Shown here one piece after another: positions 16,010 to 26,102 of a stretch of 64,000 nt of DNA. The notes below the pieces were generated by a model, which saw only the letters and a list, made by a program, of their open reading frames with translations, had not been told where the DNA came from and ran no database searches. The number at the start of each line of letters is the position of its first letter. The first letter of the stretch is position 1. The stretch lies in contig NZ_CP014766.1 in NCBI RefSeq assembly GCF_001611675.1, positions 992,001-1,056,000 on the forward strand, read 5' to 3'. The stretch is from Pontibacter akesuensis. GTDB lineage: Bacteria; Bacteroidota; Bacteroidia; Cytophagales; Hymenobacteraceae. The position numbers and the translations under genes were made by a program.

Positions 16010-17086
16010 TTAGTTGAGGATGTTGCGCTCGGTCAGGGCACGCTGGTAACGGCGCGCATTGTTGATATGCTCGCGCTCGGTAACGGCAAAGGCATGGTAC
16101 CCAGAGAAATCATCCTTCGCGCAGAAGTAGATGTACTTGTGCTCCTCGGGGTTCAGCACGGCGTCGATGCTGGAGATATCCGGCACGTTGATGGGCCCCG
16201 GAGGCAAGCCGCCATACTTGTAGGTGTTGTAAGGCGAGTCGTAGGCCAGGTGCTTGTTTAGCACGCGGCGGATCGTGAAATCGCGCACCGCAAACACCAC
16301 TGTCGGGTCGGCCTGCAGCAGCATGCCTTTCTCGAGGCGGTTCAGGTACACACCGGCCACTTTCGGTTTCTCATCTCTTTTAATTGTCTCGGCCTGCACG
16401 ATAGAGGCCAGGGTGCTTACCTGCTTTGGCGTCAGCCCCAGCTTATCGGCTTTGGCTTTGCGCTCGGCGGTCCAGAACTTGTCGTACTCCGTTTTCATGC
16501 GCTGCATGAGTTCCGGGGCCGTGGTGGTCCAGTGCACCTGGTAGGTGTTCGGGATAAACATGCTCACGATGGTGGTGGTATCAAAGCCCAGCGTCTTCAG
16601 GTACTCCTGGTCGCTAAGGAGGCTATCCAGTTCTTCTGCGCTGGCCTCAATGCCACCGGCCAATTTCTCTGACAGCTGGCTGCGCAGGCGCACGTTGGTA
16701 AAGGTCAGGTTCAGCGGGTCCTGCTCGCCCAACCGCAGTTTGCCGATCAATTGGCGGTTGCTCCAGCCATCCTGCAGTTTGTAACGGCCCGGCTTCACAA
16801 GCTTGTCGTAGTCCATCAGCTTGGCCATAAAATGCAACGACAGCTTATCAACAATGGCACCGCTTGCCTCAATGGAGTCCATGGCCTGGTTGTAAGTGGC
16901 GCCGGTGGGGATGAGCACGTACACATCGCGCTCCTTTGTGTGCACGTTGCCGGTGTACACAATCTGGTACGCGTAGTAGGAGAAGCTCACGAACAGAAAA
17001 AGGAACAGCACCGCCAATGCAGGGACCAGCATGCTTTTCTCTTTTCTCTTTCTTCTGGGTCTTGGGTTATTTGCTTCGTTGGCCAT
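16010..17086 (-). CDS. mltG: Endolytic murein transglycosylase MltG
   Basis: 358 residues. Short basic N-terminus (PRPRRKRKEK), one membrane helix (about 17-39), then the YceG-like domain. The catalytic glutamate lies in SIVQAETIKRDEKPKVAGVYLNRL (about 228-251), followed by the conserved LQADPTVVFA and YNTYKYGGLPPGPI blocks. It cuts nascent glycan strands in the periplasm and sets glycan length. Length and order match the family. Single gene ended by a strong hairpin. Confidence 0.95.
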   Translation of the reverse strand: MANEANNPRPRRKRKEKSMLVPALAVLFLFLFVSFSYYAYQIVYTGNVHTKERDVYVLIPTGATYNQAMDSIEASGAIVDKLSLHFMAKLMDYDKLVKPGRYKLQDGWSNRQLIGKLRLGEQDPLNLTFTNVRLRSQLSEKLAGGIEASAEELDSLLSDQEYLKTLGFDTTTIVSMFIPNTYQVHWTTTAPELMQRMKTEYDKFWTAERKAKADKLGLTPKQVSTLASIVQAETIKRDEKPKVAGVYLNRLEKGMLLQADPTVVFAVRDFTIRRVLNKHLAYDSPYNTYKYGGLPPGPINVPDISSIDAVLNPEEHKYIYFCAKDDFSGYHAFAVTEREHINNARRYQRALTERNILN

Positions 17087-17332
17087 AATGTTGGTAAAAG
17101 GGCCGGAATCGCTTTTAGGTTCCGTACCCGTTGGGAATCAGGCTGCAAAAATAATACGAATGTGTTTAATTGTTTATGTGCGATGGGCAGTTTGCGCTAA
17201 TTAAAGTTTAAACGTGCTGCTGTTTGCCTTTCAGCCCGTTGTAACGCATAGGCTGTTTACAAAGTATGCTAAAGAACCTTAGCCGCGGTTTACAGGATTC
17301 AAGCTTATACTTGGATCTGACAAAACCATCCC

Positions 17333-17379
17333 TGCCCCTCCCGGGAGGGGAATTTCTGCAATACCTTTGGGGAGGGGCA
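17333..17379. repeat. GC-rich REP-like inverted repeat
   Basis: Arms TGCCCCTCCC (17333-17342) and GGGAGGGGCA (17370-17379), plus a nested CCCCTCCCGGGAGGGG palindrome at 17335-17350. It lies in the divergent space between mltG and the YciO-type gene. Resembles small palindromic intergenic repeats; function unknown. Confidence 0.6.
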
Positions 17380-17456
17380 AACAAAATTTGAGAATCAGCC
17401 GAAAATCGCACAGGAGTTATACTTTATACTTACATCAACCCAAACAAAATAAAACT

Positions 17457-18083
17457 ATGAGTAACGCAGCCTTCATCCAGATACACCCCGAAACGCCGCA
17501 GGAGCGCAAGATCCGGGAAGCCGTAGAGATTCTTCGCAACGGAGGAGTGATCATCTACCCCACCGACACCATCTACGGCATGGGCTGCGACATTCACAAT
17601 GCCCGTGCCGTGGAGCGCGTGTGCCAGATTAAAGGGGTGAAACCGGACAAAGTGAATCTCTCCTTCATCTGCTCCGACCTCACCCACATCTCCGACTATG
17701 CCAAAATAGACACGCCAACCTATAAGGTGATGAAAAAGGCCTTGCCTGGCCCTTTCACATTTGTCCTGAACGCCACCAGCAATGTGCCCAAGTATGCCAG
17801 CGCTAAAAAGAAGACGGTCGGTATTCGCATACCCGATAACAACATCGCCCTTATGCTGGTAAAGGAGCTGGGCAACCCGATCCTGTCGACTTCAGTGCGC
17901 GACGAAGATGAGGTGATAGAGTACAGCACAGACCCGGAACTGATCTTCGAGAAGTATAAAAATTTAGTGGATGCCGTGATTGACGGTGGCCCGGGCAACA
18001 ACGTCGCCTCGACCGTGGTGGACGTTAACAACAACTTTGAAGTGCTCCGACAGGGCGCCGGCGACATAGAGCAGTACCTGTAG
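17457..18083 (+). CDS. YciO/Sua5/YrdC-family protein (L-threonylcarbamoyladenylate synthase type)
   Basis: 208 residues from the ATG at 17457; an in-frame upstream ATG at 17367 adds a 30-residue unrelated extension and is rejected. The opening IHPETPQERKIREAVEIL and GGVIIYPTDTIYGMGCDI match YciO most closely, with the YrdC nucleotide-binding fold, KKTVGIRIPDN, and a C-terminal VDAVIDGGPGNNVASTVVDV block. The family makes threonylcarbamoyl-AMP for the t6A tRNA modification; YciO homologues may have a related but distinct role. Preceded by TATACTTTATACTT near 17418. Confidence 0.88.
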   Translation: MSNAAFIQIHPETPQERKIREAVEILRNGGVIIYPTDTIYGMGCDIHNARAVERVCQIKGVKPDKVNLSFICSDLTHISDYAKIDTPTYKVMKKALPGPFTFVLNATSNVPKYASAKKKTVGIRIPDNNIALMLVKELGNPILSTSVRDEDEVIEYSTDPELIFEKYKNLVDAVIDGGPGNNVASTVVDVNNNFEVLRQGAGDIEQYL

Positions 18084-18092
18084 TTAATTATG

Positions 18093-18176
18093 AATTATAA
18101 ATTATGAATTGGTATGATGAGCATTCCTGCTCTAGGTTATGAGCCACCGCTCATTTATAATTCATAATTTATAATT
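18093..18176. repeat. AT-rich inverted repeat between convergent genes
   Basis: Perfect 18-bp arms AATTATAAATTATGAATT (18093-18110) and AATTCATAATTTATAATT (18159-18176), with an inner ATGAGC/GCTCAT pair. The right arm ends just before the acyltransferase stop. May serve as a bidirectional terminator; related AATTCATAATT repeats occur near 19.1-19.35 kb and a weaker cousin near 27.0 kb. Confidence 0.8.
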
Positions 18177-18177
18177 T

Positions 18178-19086
18178 CTAATTGGCCGCAGGCTGCGGCC
18201 GCTTGTGTTTCCAGCGTTTGTGGGTCCAGAGGTAATCGGCGGGGTTGCGGCGGAGGCTGGTTTCCAGCTTTTGGGCAAAAGCCTCTGTAATAGGGTAGCC
18301 TTCTGTGTTTTCGGGGAAAGGCGTGCCATCCCAGATCACATCAAAGGTGAGGCAGTAGTAGCCACGTTTGATGCGCTGCACATCCAGGAACAATACCGGG
18401 CAGTTGAATTTTCGGGCTATCTTCTCGGCTCCGACATAAAAGGGCGTGTCCTGGTGCATGAAATTTGTCCAGAAGGTAATCTCGCTGTGCAACGGCGTCT
18501 GATCGGAGAGCATGGCCACCACGCGGGGCACATTTCTGTTTGCGGCAAAGTCACGCAGCGTTTCCTTCATCTTGATGAGCCGTGGTCCAAGGCGGCTGCG
18601 CAGGTGCAGCATGTACGCCTCGAAGAAGGGGTTGTTGAGCGGCTTGTACACACCGGCCGTCGGAAAATCAAACTGTATGGCGCCGGCCGATAGTATCCAC
18701 TCCCAGTTGCCTGTGTGCGAGCCCATGGTAATAACCTGCCTGCCCTGCTTCACGATGTTGCCCAACAACTCGGGGTTAGGAAAAATGAGGCGCCGCGAAA
18801 ATTCCTCTTTGCTGATGGAGGACAGCTTCAGCGTCTCCACCAGCACATCCATAAACTGCCGGTAAAAGTCTTTGGAGATACGCTTTAGCTCCTGCTCGCT
18901 TTTCTCGGGGAAGGCCATGCGCAGGTTCTGCAGCGTCACTTTCCTGCGGTACCCAATAACGTAGTACACCAGCACGTACAGCATGTCAGACAGCAGGTAC
19001 AGCGCCGAAAAAGGCAGTGCCCCCAGCCCCTGGAGCAGCAGCCAGAGCGGGTAATATTGTAACGGTATGTCAGTACGTTTCATCAT
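18178..19086 (-). CDS. Lysophospholipid / lipid A acyltransferase (LpxL/HtrB family)
   Basis: 302 residues; ATG ATG start. An N-terminal helix (about 8-35) anchors the protein. The HX4E catalytic motif is visible as SHTGNWEW (about 122-129), followed by PTAGVYKPLNNPFFE, typical of the family. It transfers a secondary acyl chain to lipid A or a related lipid at the inner membrane. The C-terminus ends RWKHKRP, a common feature of this family. Convergent with the YciO-type gene. Confidence 0.9.
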   Translation of the reverse strand: MMKRTDIPLQYYPLWLLLQGLGALPFSALYLLSDMLYVLVYYVIGYRRKVTLQNLRMAFPEKSEQELKRISKDFYRQFMDVLVETLKLSSISKEEFSRRLIFPNPELLGNIVKQGRQVITMGSHTGNWEWILSAGAIQFDFPTAGVYKPLNNPFFEAYMLHLRSRLGPRLIKMKETLRDFAANRNVPRVVAMLSDQTPLHSEITFWTNFMHQDTPFYVGAEKIARKFNCPVLFLDVQRIKRGYYCLTFDVIWDGTPFPENTEGYPITEAFAQKLETSLRRNPADYLWTHKRWKHKRPQPAAN

Positions 19087-19136
19087 GAGCTAAAGGGCAG
19101 CGGCAAAGGTACAATCTATCTGAATTAAAAGTTATG

Positions 19137-19347
19137 AATTATGAATTAGAAATTAGGCCGGCAATTGGCTGGCGGCAGACGCCCCGGCTCTTAAACAGAG
19201 CAGCAGCAAGCGCAAAAAGCAGTTAGTAAAAGAGCAGTAAGTATGGGGGCAGGTTTTCCACTGTTAAATAATTTCGACTATTTGGCACTGGAGCACCTGC
19301 CCGGAGCCAGGCACCCATTCATAATTCATGTTTTCTAATTCATAATT
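19137..19347. repeat. About 211-bp intergenic segment bounded by AT-rich inverted repeats
   Basis: Left arm AATTATGAATTAGAAA (19137-19152) and right arm TTTCTAATTCATAATT (19332-19347) are exact 16-bp inverted repeats. Direct AATTCATAATT-like copies extend both ends. The roughly 180 bp inside has no gene. It is the divergent spacer between the acyltransferase and WbqC genes and could be a MITE remnant. Confidence 0.6.
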
Positions 19348-19357
19348 AAACCGAGCT

Positions 19358-19963
19358 TTGATTCTTTTAACTGAAGCGCACTATAACCCGCCAATCCGCT
19401 ATTTTTGGCACGTAATTCGCTCTGAAAGTATACAGCTGGAGGCGCATGAAAATTACATTAAACAAAGCTACCGCAACCGCTGCCACGTGCTGACGGCACA
19501 AGGCGTGCAGCCCCTCAGCATCCCTATACTTAAAGGCAACAGCAAAGTAAAAACGCCTATTCGGGAGATTGAGATAGATTACAGCCAGAAATGGCAGCAG
19601 GTGCACTGGCGCACCATTCAGGCAGCCTATGGGCGGGCCCCTTATTTTGAATTCTACAGCGACTACATCCGGGAGGTGTACGAACGGCAGCCGAAATTTT
19701 TATTCGAGCTAAACGTGGATCTTTTGAGGCTTTATCTTAAATTACTAAAACAAGACAAGTCACTCACTTATACGGCGGCTTACCAGGTGCAGCCCCCCGA
19801 TCACGTGTTGGATCTGAGAAATAAGCTGCATCCCAAAATCATTCCTGACAATTTGCACGTAAAAACTTATACACAAGTATTTGGCAAACAATTTGTATCA
19901 GAGCTTAGTATAATTGACTTGTTGTTTACACAGGGTCCTGCATCAATTTCTTACCTGCAGTAA
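19358..19963 (+). CDS. WbqC-like family protein
   Basis: 201 residues. The opening LLTEAHYNPPIRYFWHVIRS and the stretch EAHENYIKQSYRNRCHV match WbqC-like proteins, as does WQQVHWRTIQAAYGRAPYFEFY. The family is often found in polysaccharide or glycoconjugate clusters, where it is proposed to modify sugars, but here it stands alone upstream of clpC. Cytoplasmic; no signal peptide. Family call fair to good. Confidence 0.8.
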   Translation: MILLTEAHYNPPIRYFWHVIRSESIQLEAHENYIKQSYRNRCHVLTAQGVQPLSIPILKGNSKVKTPIREIEIDYSQKWQQVHWRTIQAAYGRAPYFEFYSDYIREVYERQPKFLFELNVDLLRLYLKLLKQDKSLTYTAAYQVQPPDHVLDLRNKLHPKIIPDNLHVKTYTQVFGKQFVSELSIIDLLFTQGPASISYLQ

Positions 19964-20083
19964 AGGCGCCCGGCACGCGAAACAATAGCACCCAAAGCCG
20001 GTTTGTAAGTATGGCTTATCCTGTTGGCCTCAATCAGTTAGTACAATTTTTGAATATTTAGATTACACACGGAGTATACATAC

Positions 20084-22684
20084 ATGGAAGCAAAATTCTC
20101 AAACCGAGTAAAAGAGGTCATCTCGCTTAGCCGTGAGGAAGCCATTCGGCTCGGACATGACTACATCGGCACCGAACATCTGGTGCTGGGTATGGTTCGG
20201 GAAGGAGAAGGCACTGCCATTGCCCTGCTGAAGAAGCTTGGCGTTTCGATAGATGAGTTAAAGTACGCTTTAGAACAGGCTACCCGAAATACCGCTTCGC
20301 AAAGCAGCAATATCACTGGCAGCATCCCGCTCACGAAGCAGACCGAGAAGGTGCTGAAGATAACATACCTGGAGGCTAAAATCTTCAAGAGCGATGTTAT
20401 TGGAACAGAACATCTTCTGTTATCCATCCTGCGGGATGAAGACAACATTTCTTCACAAATATTAGCGAAATTCAACGTGAACTACGAAGCAATAAGAGAT
20501 TCCCTGGATTATCACAGCAACAACCCGCTGGCATCGTCTGATACAGATGATTCTGATGATTCTGACAAGCTTTTCGGTAGCTCGTCGTCCCGCTCTGGCA
20601 GCAGCGCAAGCAAAAAGGCTGGTGAGAAGTCGCGCACTCCGGTGCTCGACAACTTTGGCCGCGACCTGACAAAGCTGGCTGAAGAAGACAAGCTTGACCC
20701 GATAGTTGGTCGTGAAAAAGAAATTGAGCGCGTGGCCCAGGTATTGAGCCGCCGCAAGAAAAACAACCCGATCCTGATTGGTGAGCCTGGTGTAGGTAAA
20801 ACTGCCATTGCGGAGGGTCTTGCCCTGCGCATTATCCAGAAAAAAGTAAGCCGCGTGCTGTTTAACAAGCGTGTGGTAACGCTGGACCTTGCCTCTTTGG
20901 TGGCCGGTACCAAGTACCGTGGCCAGTTTGAGGAGCGTATGAAGGCGGTGATGAATGAGTTGGAGAAGTCTCCGGACGTGATCCTGTTCATTGACGAACT
21001 GCATACGATTGTGGGTGCCGGTGGTGCCTCTGGTTCGCTGGATGCTTCTAACATGTTCAAGCCAGCGCTTGCACGTGGCGAGATTCAATGCATCGGTGCC
21101 ACTACGCTGGATGAGTACCGCCAGTACATTGAGAAAGATGGTGCGCTTGCCCGTCGTTTCCAGATCGTGATGGTAGACCCTACCACGCCTGAGGAGACTA
21201 TGGAGATCCTGCACAACATCAAAGATAAGTACCAGGACCACCACCATGTAAATTACACGGACAAGGCAATTGAGGCCTGCGTGAAGCTTTCTGATCGTTA
21301 CATGAGCGACCGCTTCCTGCCAGACAAGGCGATTGACATCCTGGACGAGGCTGGTGCACGCGTGCACATCAACAACATCATCGTTCCGGAGGATATCCTG
21401 AAGCTGGAAGAGCAGATCGAGAACATCAAGACGGAGAAAAACCGCGTGGTGAAAAGCCAGAAGTATGAGGAGGCAGCGCAACTGCGCGATAAGGAGAAAA
21501 AACTTATCGACCAGCTGGATGCCGCTAAAAAGGACTGGGAAGAAGAGACAAAAAAGAAGCGCTACCAGGTAAAAGAGGAAAATGTGGCAGAGGTTATTGC
21601 CATGATGACAGGTATTCCTGTGAAGCGTATCGCTCAGAAAGAAGGCGTGAAACTCCTGAACATGGGCGAAGAGCTGAAAGGCAAAGTGATCGGACAGGAT
21701 AAAGCGATCACACAGTTGGTGAAAGCTATCCAGCGCACACGTGTTGGTCTGAAAGATCCGAAAAAGCCGATTGGTTCGTTCGTGTTCCTGGGCCCGACGG
21801 GTGTAGGTAAAACAGAGCTTGCGAAAGTGCTGGCGACGTACCTGTTCGACAAAGACGATTCGCTGGTGCGTATCGACATGAGTGAGTACATGGAGAAATT
21901 CAGTGTGTCTCGCCTGGTAGGAGCGCCTCCAGGATACGTGGGTTACGAAGAAGGTGGTCAGCTGACTGAGAAAATCCGCCGTAAGCCATACTCTGTGGTG
22001 TTGCTGGATGAGATTGAGAAAGCGCACCCGGACGTGTACAACCTGCTGCTGCAAGTGCTTGACGATGGTATTCTGACTGACGGACTGGGCCGCAAGGTTG
22101 ACTTCCGTAACACGATCATCATCATGACGTCGAACATCGGTGCCCGTGACCTGCAGGACTTTGGAGCCGGTATCGGTTTCATGTCTAAATCCAAGCAGGA
22201 CAATGTGGATGATATCATGAAAGGAACGATTGCCAGTGCGCTGAAGAAGACGTTCTCGCCTGAGTTCCTGAACCGTCTGGATGATGTGATTGTGTTCAAC
22301 TCGCTTAACCGTGAGGACATGCACAAGATTATCGAGCTGTCGCTGCAGAAGCTGTTCACCCGCGTGGAAACACTTGGTTATGCCATCGAACTGACTAAAG
22401 AAGCGAAAGACTTCGTGGCAGAGAAAGGGTATGATCCGAAGTATGGCGCGCGTCCGCTGAACAGGGCCATCCAGAAGTACATCGAAGATCCGATTGCTGA
22501 GGAGATTCTGAAAGCTGAGGTGAACCAGGGTGATGTGATCCAGGTGGACTACAAGGAAGGCGCAGAAAGCCTGACCTTCGTGTCGAAGAAGAGCAGCAAC
22601 GGTAAAAAACTTAAAGGGGCTTCGGATGAGGCACCGGAGTCAGAGCCAAGCAAATCTTCTGATACAGACAAGACGAAAGAATAA
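20084..22684 (+). CDS. clpC: ClpC, ATP-dependent Clp protease ATP-binding subunit
   Basis: 866 residues, full length. Two Clp N repeats (about 1-150), an S/D-rich linker (about 150-185), then AAA module 1 with Walker [10 protein letters not shown] (about 232) and AAA module 2 with GPTGVGKTE (about 569). Between them a UVR-type segment [18 protein letters not shown] marks ClpC, not ClpA or ClpB. The ClpP-docking tripeptide is IGF in AGIGFMSK (about 695). It unfolds substrates for ClpP. Its S/E/K-rich C-terminal tail is unusual but unremarkable. Monocistronic, with its own terminator. Confidence 0.97.
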   Translation: MEAKFSNRVKEVISLSREEAIRLGHDYIGTEHLVLGMVREGEGTAIALLKKLGVSIDELKYALEQATRNTASQSSNITGSIPLTKQTEKVLKITYLEAKIFKSDVIGTEHLLLSILRDEDNISSQILAKFNVNYEAIRDSLDYHSNNPLASSDTDDSDDSDKLFGSSSSRSGSSASKKAGEKSRTPVLDNFGRDLTKLAEEDKLDPIVGREKEIERVAQVLSRRKKNNPILIGEPGVGKTAIAEGLALRIIQKKVSRVLFNKRVVTLDLASLVAGTKYRGQFEERMKAVMNELEKSPDVILFIDELHTIVGAGGASGSLDASNMFKPALARGEIQCIGATTLDEYRQYIEKDGALARRFQIVMVDPTTPEETMEILHNIKDKYQDHHHVNYTDKAIEACVKLSDRYMSDRFLPDKAIDILDEAGARVHINNIIVPEDILKLEEQIENIKTEKNRVVKSQKYEEAAQLRDKEKKLIDQLDAAKKDWEEETKKKRYQVKEENVAEVIAMMTGIPVKRIAQKEGVKLLNMGEELKGKVIGQDKAITQLVKAIQRTRVGLKDPKKPIGSFVFLGPTGVGKTELAKVLATYLFDKDDSLVRIDMSEYMEKFSVSRLVGAPPGYVGYEEGGQLTEKIRRKPYSVVLLDEIEKAHPDVYNLLLQVLDDGILTDGLGRKVDFRNTIIIMTSNIGARDLQDFGAGIGFMSKSKQDNVDDIMKGTIASALKKTFSPEFLNRLDDVIVFNSLNREDMHKIIELSLQKLFTRVETLGYAIELTKEAKDFVAEKGYDPKYGARPLNRAIQKYIEDPIAEEILKAEVNQGDVIQVDYKEGAESLTFVSKKSSNGKKLKGASDEAPESEPSKSSDTDKTKE

Positions 22685-22703
22685 GTAAAACATAAGTATA
22701 GAT

Positions 22704-22738
22704 AAGGGCTGCCTGCTTCAGGTAGCCCTTATTTTTTT
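22704..22738 (+). terminator. clpC terminator
   Basis: Stem AAGGGCT-GCCTG (from 22704) pairs with CAGG-T-AGCCCTT (to 22730), followed by a run of seven T residues. Twenty bases after the clpC stop. Confidence 0.92.
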
Positions 22739-22811
22739 GCCAATTTATACTTGCCATACTTCACTATAAGATCAACACTACCGCCCCTAAGTATACCAGG
22801 TGTAAACCAAT

Positions 22812-22973
22812 GTGAAAACATACTTCTTCCCTTTGCCCCTGCTGCTGCTCTCACAAGCTATCTTCCTGCTGCACAAAACCCTTGTACCTACAGAAAATCA
22901 TAAAACTGTACCGTTTTTAGCTGCAGACTTGCTAAATTTGAGGAAACGATTATTTGAACTAATACTTACATAA
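22812..22973 (+). other. Possible small membrane peptide frame, GTG start (doubtful)
   Basis: In the 298-bp gap after clpC a GTG-started frame of 53 codons encodes a hydrophobic stretch (TYFFPLPLLLLSQAIFLLHK) and a basic tail, stopping 10 bp before the carboxylase start. It has no recognised family and overlaps a promoter-like box, so it may be chance. The rest of the gap holds the clpC terminator and two AAGTATA/TATACTT copies. Confidence 0.2.
22933..22940 (+). promoter_or_regulatory. Candidate -7 box of the carboxylase gene
   Basis: TAAATTTG matches the Bacteroidota -7 consensus TAnnTTTG and lies 43 bp before the ATG. No good -33 TTG at the right spacing was found, so the call is weak. Confidence 0.35.
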
Positions 22974-22982
22974 ACGCAACAC

Positions 22983-24542
22983 ATGGCGGGAGAAATCAGG
23001 CAAGCCCAGATAGACATACTTGAGCGCAAAAATGCGGAGGCCCTCCTTGGCGGTGGCCAGGACAGAATAGAAGCACAGCACAAAAAAGGGAAACTTACGG
23101 CCCGCGACCGCATCCACCTGCTGATGGACGAGGGATCTTTTGAGGAGATCGGTAAGTTTGTGATGCACCGCTCCAAGGACTTCGGTTTAGATAAGCAGTA
23201 CTATTTGGGTGATGGCGTGGTGACCGGCTATGGCACCATCAACGGCCGCTTGGTTTACGTTTTCTCCCAGGATTTCACGGTACTCGGCGGTTCACTTTCT
23301 GAAACGCATGCCGAAAAGATCGTAAAAATCATGGAACTGGCCATGAAGAACGGCGCCCCGGTTATCGGCTTGAATGACTCTGGCGGAGCCCGCATACAGG
23401 AAGGCGTAGTGTCGCTGGGTGGCTATGCGGATATTTTCTACCGCAACACACTGGCCTCCGGTGTTATCCCTCAGATTTCAGCCATTATGGGCCCATGTGC
23501 GGGTGGCGCGGTATACTCTCCGGCTATTACCGACTTTATTTTGATGGTGGAGGATACTTCTTACATGTTCGTGACTGGCCCTAACGTGGTGAAAACTGTG
23601 ACGCACGAAGAGGTAACATCTGAGGAACTTGGCGGTGCCAGTACGCACAGCACAAAGAGCGGAGTTACGCATTTCTCCTGCGCCAATGAGGTGGAGTGCA
23701 TCACCTACATCAAAAAGCTGCTGAGCTACGTACCGCAAAACTGCGAGGAACTGCCCCCTTCCCTGCCCTATGAAACAACAGGCGATGAGACGCGCGCCAT
23801 ACTTGACACCATCATCCCGGAGAACCCGAACCAGCCCTACGACATCCGCGAGGTGATTGACGGCATTATAGACGAGGGTACTTTTTTTGAGGTGCACAAA
23901 AACTTCGGCGATAACATTGTAGTGGGCTTTGCCCGTTTGGCAGGCCGCAGCATTGGCATTGTGGGCAACCAGCCCGCCATACTTGCCGGCGTGCTCGACA
24001 TCAACGCCAGCACCAAGGCGGCGCGTTTTGTGCGCTTCTGCGATAGCTTTAACGTGCCCCTGCTGGTGCTTGAAGATGTGCCTGGCTTCCTGCCGGGAAC
24101 GGACCAGGAGTGGCGCGGCATCATCACCAACGGTGCTAAATTGCTTTACGCTTTCTGCGAGGCGACCGTGCCACGCATTACCGTAATTACCCGCAAAGCC
24201 TATGGCGGCGCTTACGACGTGATGAATTCGAAGCATATTGGCGCTGACATGAACTTTGCCTGGCCAACTGCCGAGATTGCGGTGATGGGTGCCCAGGGTG
24301 CTGCCGAGATCATCTTTAAGCGTGAGATTGCGGCTGCCGAGGACCCAGAGGCAAAACTGGCCGAGAAGGTGCAGGAGTACAAGGAGAAGTTTGCCACCCC
24401 TTACCGTGCCGCGCACCGTGGTTTTATCGACGAGGTGATTATGCCATCCGAGACGCGCGCAAAGCTGATAAAAGCATTTAAAATGCTCGAAAATAAAGCC
24501 GTAACCTTACCTCGTAAGAAACACGGAAACATTCCGCTTTAA
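22983..24542 (+). CDS. Acyl-CoA (propionyl-CoA/methylmalonyl) carboxylase beta subunit
   Basis: 519 residues, the standard length for PccB/MmdA-type carboxyltransferases. Two crotonase-like halves are visible: N-terminal [19 protein letters not shown] and [21 protein letters not shown]-terminal [20 protein letters not shown] and [17 protein letters not shown]. The subunit moves carboxyl from carboxybiotin to acyl-CoA. The biotin carboxylase and carrier genes are not in this window, so the exact complex (propionyl-CoA carboxylase or a methylmalonyl-CoA decarboxylase) cannot be decided. Ended by its own hairpin. Confidence 0.93.
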   Translation: MAGEIRQAQIDILERKNAEALLGGGQDRIEAQHKKGKLTARDRIHLLMDEGSFEEIGKFVMHRSKDFGLDKQYYLGDGVVTGYGTINGRLVYVFSQDFTVLGGSLSETHAEKIVKIMELAMKNGAPVIGLNDSGGARIQEGVVSLGGYADIFYRNTLASGVIPQISAIMGPCAGGAVYSPAITDFILMVEDTSYMFVTGPNVVKTVTHEEVTSEELGGASTHSTKSGVTHFSCANEVECITYIKKLLSYVPQNCEELPPSLPYETTGDETRAILDTIIPENPNQPYDIREVIDGIIDEGTFFEVHKNFGDNIVVGFARLAGRSIGIVGNQPAILAGVLDINASTKAARFVRFCDSFNVPLLVLEDVPGFLPGTDQEWRGIITNGAKLLYAFCEATVPRITVITRKAYGGAYDVMNSKHIGADMNFAWPTAEIAVMGAQGAAEIIFKREIAAAEDPEAKLAEKVQEYKEKFATPYRAAHRGFIDEVIMPSETRAKLIKAFKMLENKAVTLPRKKHGNIPL

Positions 24543-24563
24543 ATTAACATACGTACTACCGAT

Positions 24564-24597
24564 AGCCTGTGCCAAGGGGGGAACCAAGGCACAGGCT
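24564..24597 (+). terminator. Terminator after carboxylase beta subunit gene
   Basis: Perfect 10-bp stem AGCCTGTGCC (24564-24573) with GGCACAGGCT (24588-24597), followed by GTTGTTT. Lies about 20 bp after the stop. Confidence 0.8.
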
Positions 24598-24634
24598 GTT
24601 GTTTATACTAACCTTACACCAATAGCTGAATTAA

Positions 24635-25705
24635 ATGAGACAAGAATCCTTTGATTTTCTACAGCGCTACCTCAACAATGCCTCGCCCACCGGATTTGAG
24701 GTGGAGGGCCAGAAGCTGTGGCTGGAATACATAAAACCCTACATCGACGAGTATTTTGTAGACACCTACGGCACCGTGGTTGGTGTGGTAAACCCGCAGG
24801 CCGAGTACAAGGTGGTAATAGAGGCACATGCCGATGAGATCAGCTGGTTTATCAATTACATCACGCCGGAAGGCTACATGTACGTGCGCCGCAACGGTGG
24901 TTCTGATGCTTTGATCGCGCCGTCCAAGCGTGTAAACATTCATACTTCCAAAGGCATTGTGAAGGCGGTGTTCGGCTGGCCAGCTATCCACGTGCGCAAG
25001 GTCGAGAACGATAAGGCTCCGACCATTGAAACAGTATTCCTGGATTGCGGCGCAAAAAACCGCGAGGAGGTGGAGGAAATGGGCATCCATGTGGGCTGCG
25101 TGGTTACCTTCGAGGATGAGTTTACAGTGCTGAACGACCGCTACTATGTAGGCCGTGCGCTGGATAATCGTATCGGTGGTTTCATGATCGCGGAGGTGGC
25201 ACGTCGTCTGAAAGAGGAGGGCAAACAACTGCCATTTGGCCTGTACATCGTGAACGCGGTGCAGGAGGAGATCGGGTTGCGTGGTGCCGAAATGATCGCG
25301 CACCGCATTAACCCGGACGTCGCCATCATCACCGACGTAACACACGACACGCAGTCGCCGATGTACGAGAAGAAAACCAGCGGCGATATTCACTGCGGCA
25401 AAGGCCCGGTGATTGCCTACGGCCCCGCGGTGCAGAACAACGTACGCGACCTGATCATCAACACGGCAAAGGAAAAGGATATTCCGTTCCAGCGCGCCGC
25501 CGTAACCCGCGCCACCGGCACCGACACGGACGCTTTCGCCTACTCTAATGCCGGTGTAGCCTCTGCCTTGATCTCATTGCCGCTGAAGTACATGCACACC
25601 ACTGTGGAGACAGTGCACAAAGACGACGTGGAGAATGTGATCAAGATGATTTACGAAACAGTACTTAAGATCAGCGATAAGCAGGATTTCCGCTACCTGA
25701 GCTAA
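24635..25705 (+). CDS. M42-family metallo-aminopeptidase
   Basis: 356 residues, usual length. Opens FLQRYLNNASPTGFEVEGQ as in M42 glutamyl/endoglucanase-like aminopeptidases. Dinuclear metal ligands can be placed: His in VIEAHADEI, Asp in GRALDNRIGG, Glu pair in QEEIGLRGAE, Asp in ITDVTHDT and His in KYMHTTVETVH. Cytoplasmic, removes N-terminal residues from peptides. Monocistronic with a strong bidirectional-looking hairpin behind it. Confidence 0.92.
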   Translation: MRQESFDFLQRYLNNASPTGFEVEGQKLWLEYIKPYIDEYFVDTYGTVVGVVNPQAEYKVVIEAHADEISWFINYITPEGYMYVRRNGGSDALIAPSKRVNIHTSKGIVKAVFGWPAIHVRKVENDKAPTIETVFLDCGAKNREEVEEMGIHVGCVVTFEDEFTVLNDRYYVGRALDNRIGGFMIAEVARRLKEEGKQLPFGLYIVNAVQEEIGLRGAEMIAHRINPDVAIITDVTHDTQSPMYEKKTSGDIHCGKGPVIAYGPAVQNNVRDLIINTAKEKDIPFQRAAVTRATGTDTDAFAYSNAGVASALISLPLKYMHTTVETVHKDDVENVIKMIYETVLKISDKQDFRYLS

Positions 25706-25728
25706 GGCATTTTGAATCTGACCATACC

Positions 25729-25763
25729 AAAACCCCACAGCGTTCCGTACCCTGTGGGGTTTT
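25729..25763 (+). terminator. Terminator after M42 peptidase gene
   Basis: Perfect 12-bp stem AAAACCCCACAG (25729-25740) with CTGTGGGGTTTT (25752-25763), then GCTTTCT. Confidence 0.9.
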
Positions 25764-25812
25764 GCTTTCTAAAGGCGCGCTTTGTAACTTAAACTGCACT
25801 AAACGCTGAGAG

Positions 25813-26055
25813 ATGAACCGATACATGTTCTGGGTTTTAATCATTTTGCCGTGGTTTATACTGGCCATCTTCCTTACCCATAACCGGAATCCGCAGGTAA
25901 GAGCCTTGGTACTTGTGATGCTGCTCATACACATGGCCATTGTCATCAACTCACGTAGAAAGGCGGTGGGCTTGTCACTGGCCGAAACCTTCAAAGCATT
26001 CGTTCCCTTGTGGGGCAGCAAAGAATACAACCGCCTTTTCTTTCAGGAAGTATAG
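25813..26055 (+). CDS. Small membrane protein, two predicted helices
   Basis: 80 residues, not recognised. Helices at about 5-22 and 30-47 with a short hydrophilic turn, then a soluble C-terminus (AETFKAFVPLWGSKEYNRLFFQEV). ATG preceded by AGAG. It lies 47 bp before the BtuF-like gene, so the two may be co-transcribed. No function can be assigned. Confidence 0.65.
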   Translation: MNRYMFWVLIILPWFILAIFLTHNRNPQVRALVLVMLLIHMAIVINSRRKAVGLSLAETFKAFVPLWGSKEYNRLFFQEV

Positions 26056-26102
26056 CGCATTTCATTTAGCAATTACCATTTATCAAATATCATTCATCAA
26101 GC

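Noticed and set aside
17367-17456. Upstream start for the YciO-type gene
   Set aside because: The extra 30 residues do not resemble the family, and the ATG at 17457 matches the YciO N-terminus.
20462-22324. 620-codon open frame antisense to clpC
   Set aside because: It is the reverse of a strongly coding gene with regular codon use; its composition (His/Leu/Val-rich) matches no protein and it has no start signals.
23478-24416. 312-codon minus-strand frame inside the carboxylase gene
   Set aside because: Fully contained antisense shadow; the plus-strand frame has clear family motifs throughout.
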